Origin: UBA4661 sp002405405
GTDB taxonomy: Bacteria; Bacteroidota; Ignavibacteria; Kapaibacteriales; UBA4661
Length of the DNA stretch: 16,332 bases
Reading direction: 5' to 3'
Assembly (NCBI GenBank): GCA_036847245.1
Contig: DAIUAL010000061.1
Location: 1 to 16,332, forward strand
The notes under the pieces are model-generated. The model was not told the DNA's origin. It did not search any database and saw nothing but the letters and a program-made list of their open reading frames with translations. The translations under genes and the position numbers were made by a program. Below are positions 15,176 to 16,332 of the stretch, piece after piece; within the stretch, counting starts at the first letter, position 1; each line of letters starts with the position of its first letter.

Positions 15176-16282
15176 ATGCTTAACCGTAAGAAACTTTTAA
15201 TTGTTGAAGATGATCCCATGATTCGGCAACGGCTCTTGGATATTCTTGATAGCGATGAATACTACTTATTGGAAGCCTCAAACGGGTTAGAAGGAATTGA
15301 AATGGCAAAGATGCATTTGCCGGATTTAATTCTGTCAGATATTATGATGCCCGTTCTAACAGGTTATGATGTTCTGCGCGAAGTGCGTTCCTACCCACCA
15401 ACATCAATGACACCCTTCCTTTTTCTGACAGCTAAAGGCGACCAAGTAGATGTACGCTATGGCATGAATCTCGGTGCTGATGATTATATCACCAAACCAT
15501 TCAGTATTTCAGAAATTCTTGATGCCGTATCGATGCGTTTAGAACGTCGCGACCGCATGGAAGAATACTCACAAGAAAAACTCAATGCTGTACGATCGAA
15601 TTTATACTCAGCACTGCCTCATGAATTTCTCACACCACTCAATGGTATTCTCGGCATGACAGATGTCCTGTTGCGACACTCTGATATGCTGGAGAAAGAT
15701 GAAATCCATGAAATGCATAGCCACATCATGCAGTCTGCTAAACGGCTTCATGCTGTGATTGAAAAATATCTTATGTATGCACGACTTGAGGGTTTGACAC
15801 GTGATTTTGTTGAATCACAGCTTTTGCATTTACCGGCAAAATCACCTGCTAGTATTGTTGACGACATGGTTCGTCTGCGTGGCTACAAACATGATCGCCT
15901 AAAAGATGTTTTGCAGGACCTTGACGACCATCCTATCGCCATGCCTGCAGAGAATTTTAATATGGCAATCGGCGAATTAGTCGATAATGCTTTTATGTAT
16001 TCGACGCCCGGCACGCCTATCCATGTTGAATTAAAAATCAATGGCGACTATCTTGCTTTCTCGGTACAAAATCATGGTCGTGGATTAACACCCGATCAAG
16101 TAAATCAAATTGGTGCCTTTGTACAATTCGAGCGCGAAAAGTATGAACAGCAGGGTTTGGGTCTTGGCTTAGCAATTGCAAAAAAATCTGCACAAGTCTT
16201 CAATGGTGAATTGATCGTCGAGAGTGAACCACATAAGATTACTAAAGTACAACTCAATATTCCCTTGTATACAGCATCCTAG
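15176..16282 (+). CDS. Receiver-histidine kinase fusion protein
   Basis: This 368-aa protein starts with a complete receiver domain (about 5-122): acidic pair Asp12-Asp13, phosphoacceptor Asp55 in LILSDIMMP, Thr85 in FLFLTAKG, and Lys107 in YITKPF. A short helical linker leads straight into a kinase core with His149 in ALPHEFLTPLNGILG and an N box at 266-271 (GELVDNAFMYS, Asn271). The G1 box is VQNHGRGL (297-304) and G2 is GLGLGLAIAKK (327-337). In G1 the usual Asp is Asn299, which may weaken nucleotide binding. There is no output DNA-binding domain and no sensor domain, so it should take signal through Asp55 and pass it on or act as a phosphatase. The upstream kinase is the natural candidate partner. 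The ATG at 15176 gives the standard MLNRKKLLIVEDD opening. Confidence 0.93.
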   Translation: MLNRKKLLIVEDDPMIRQRLLDILDSDEYYLLEASNGLEGIEMAKMHLPDLILSDIMMPVLTGYDVLREVRSYPPTSMTPFLFLTAKGDQVDVRYGMNLGADDYITKPFSISEILDAVSMRLERRDRMEEYSQEKLNAVRSNLYSALPHEFLTPLNGILGMTDVLLRHSDMLEKDEIHEMHSHIMQSAKRLHAVIEKYLMYARLEGLTRDFVESQLLHLPAKSPASIVDDMVRLRGYKHDRLKDVLQDLDDHPIAMPAENFNMAIGELVDNAFMYSTPGTPIHVELKINGDYLAFSVQNHGRGLTPDQVNQIGAFVQFEREKYEQQGLGLGLAIAKKSAQVFNGELIVESEPHKITKVQLNIPLYTAS

Positions 16283-16332
16283 AGCATTATTTGTATATTT
16301 TTTCTCTTATAACAAACATATATGGCAACACT

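Noticed and set aside
16322..16332. Possible start of another plus-strand gene (ATGGCAACA) at the window edge
   Set aside because: Only three codons are visible and there is no ribosome binding site, so it cannot be supported.

Overview
The window looks like chromosome of a moderately AT-rich Gram-negative bacterium of the Bacteroidota/Chlorobiota side of the FCB group, with a Kapabacteria- or Ignavibacteria-like lineage as my best guess. The evidence is a peptidoglycan amidase ending in a T9SS-type sorting domain, a BamD lipoprotein, an OprB-like porin, a second probable outer-membrane barrel, and generally weak Shine-Dalgarno sequences. The lineage is inferred; no rRNA or other phylogenetic marker is present.

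Positions 1-11292 are read entirely from the minus strand. In transcription order (right to left) they encode bamD, a YciA-like acyl-CoA thioesterase, trmD, a SpoIIE/RsbU-type PP2C phosphatase and a T9SS-targeted PGRP-fold amidase, ending in a clear intrinsic terminator (5763-5804). A second tight set follows: a YbgC-like thioesterase, an outer-membrane protein and a YeiW-like Cys-cluster protein, joined by an ATGA overlap and a 2-bp gap. Then come a PcaF-like thiolase, smpB, an OprB-like porin and, cut by the window edge, an HPF/RaiA ribosome-hibernation factor. Most of this is housekeeping: envelope assembly, tRNA modification, ribosome rescue and hibernation, and acyl-CoA metabolism.

Positions 11293-11545 form a divergent intergenic region rich in dyad symmetries. 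To its right, on the plus strand, is a signalling block: a 105-aa protein resembling the small N-terminal module of some HD-GYP/HDOD proteins, an HDOD protein starting at GTG, a 736-aa soluble GAF(?)-PAS-PAS histidine kinase, and a 368-aa receiver-histidine kinase fusion. No transmembrane segment is visible in either kinase, so the block looks like a cytosolic phosphorelay tied to an HDOD output or scaffold.

The most unusual sequence structure is a 33-bp tandem repeat (three copies, 8949-9047). It begins inside the last codons of trmD and fills the leader of the PP2C phosphatase gene. Other items are three-part alternating inverted repeats upstream of hpf and in the divergent region, and a possible leaderless start for the receiver-kinase gene. 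I see no mobile element, CRISPR array, tRNA or rRNA. The window contains no convincing wholly new system; the signalling block and the repeat-bearing leader are the best places to look again.
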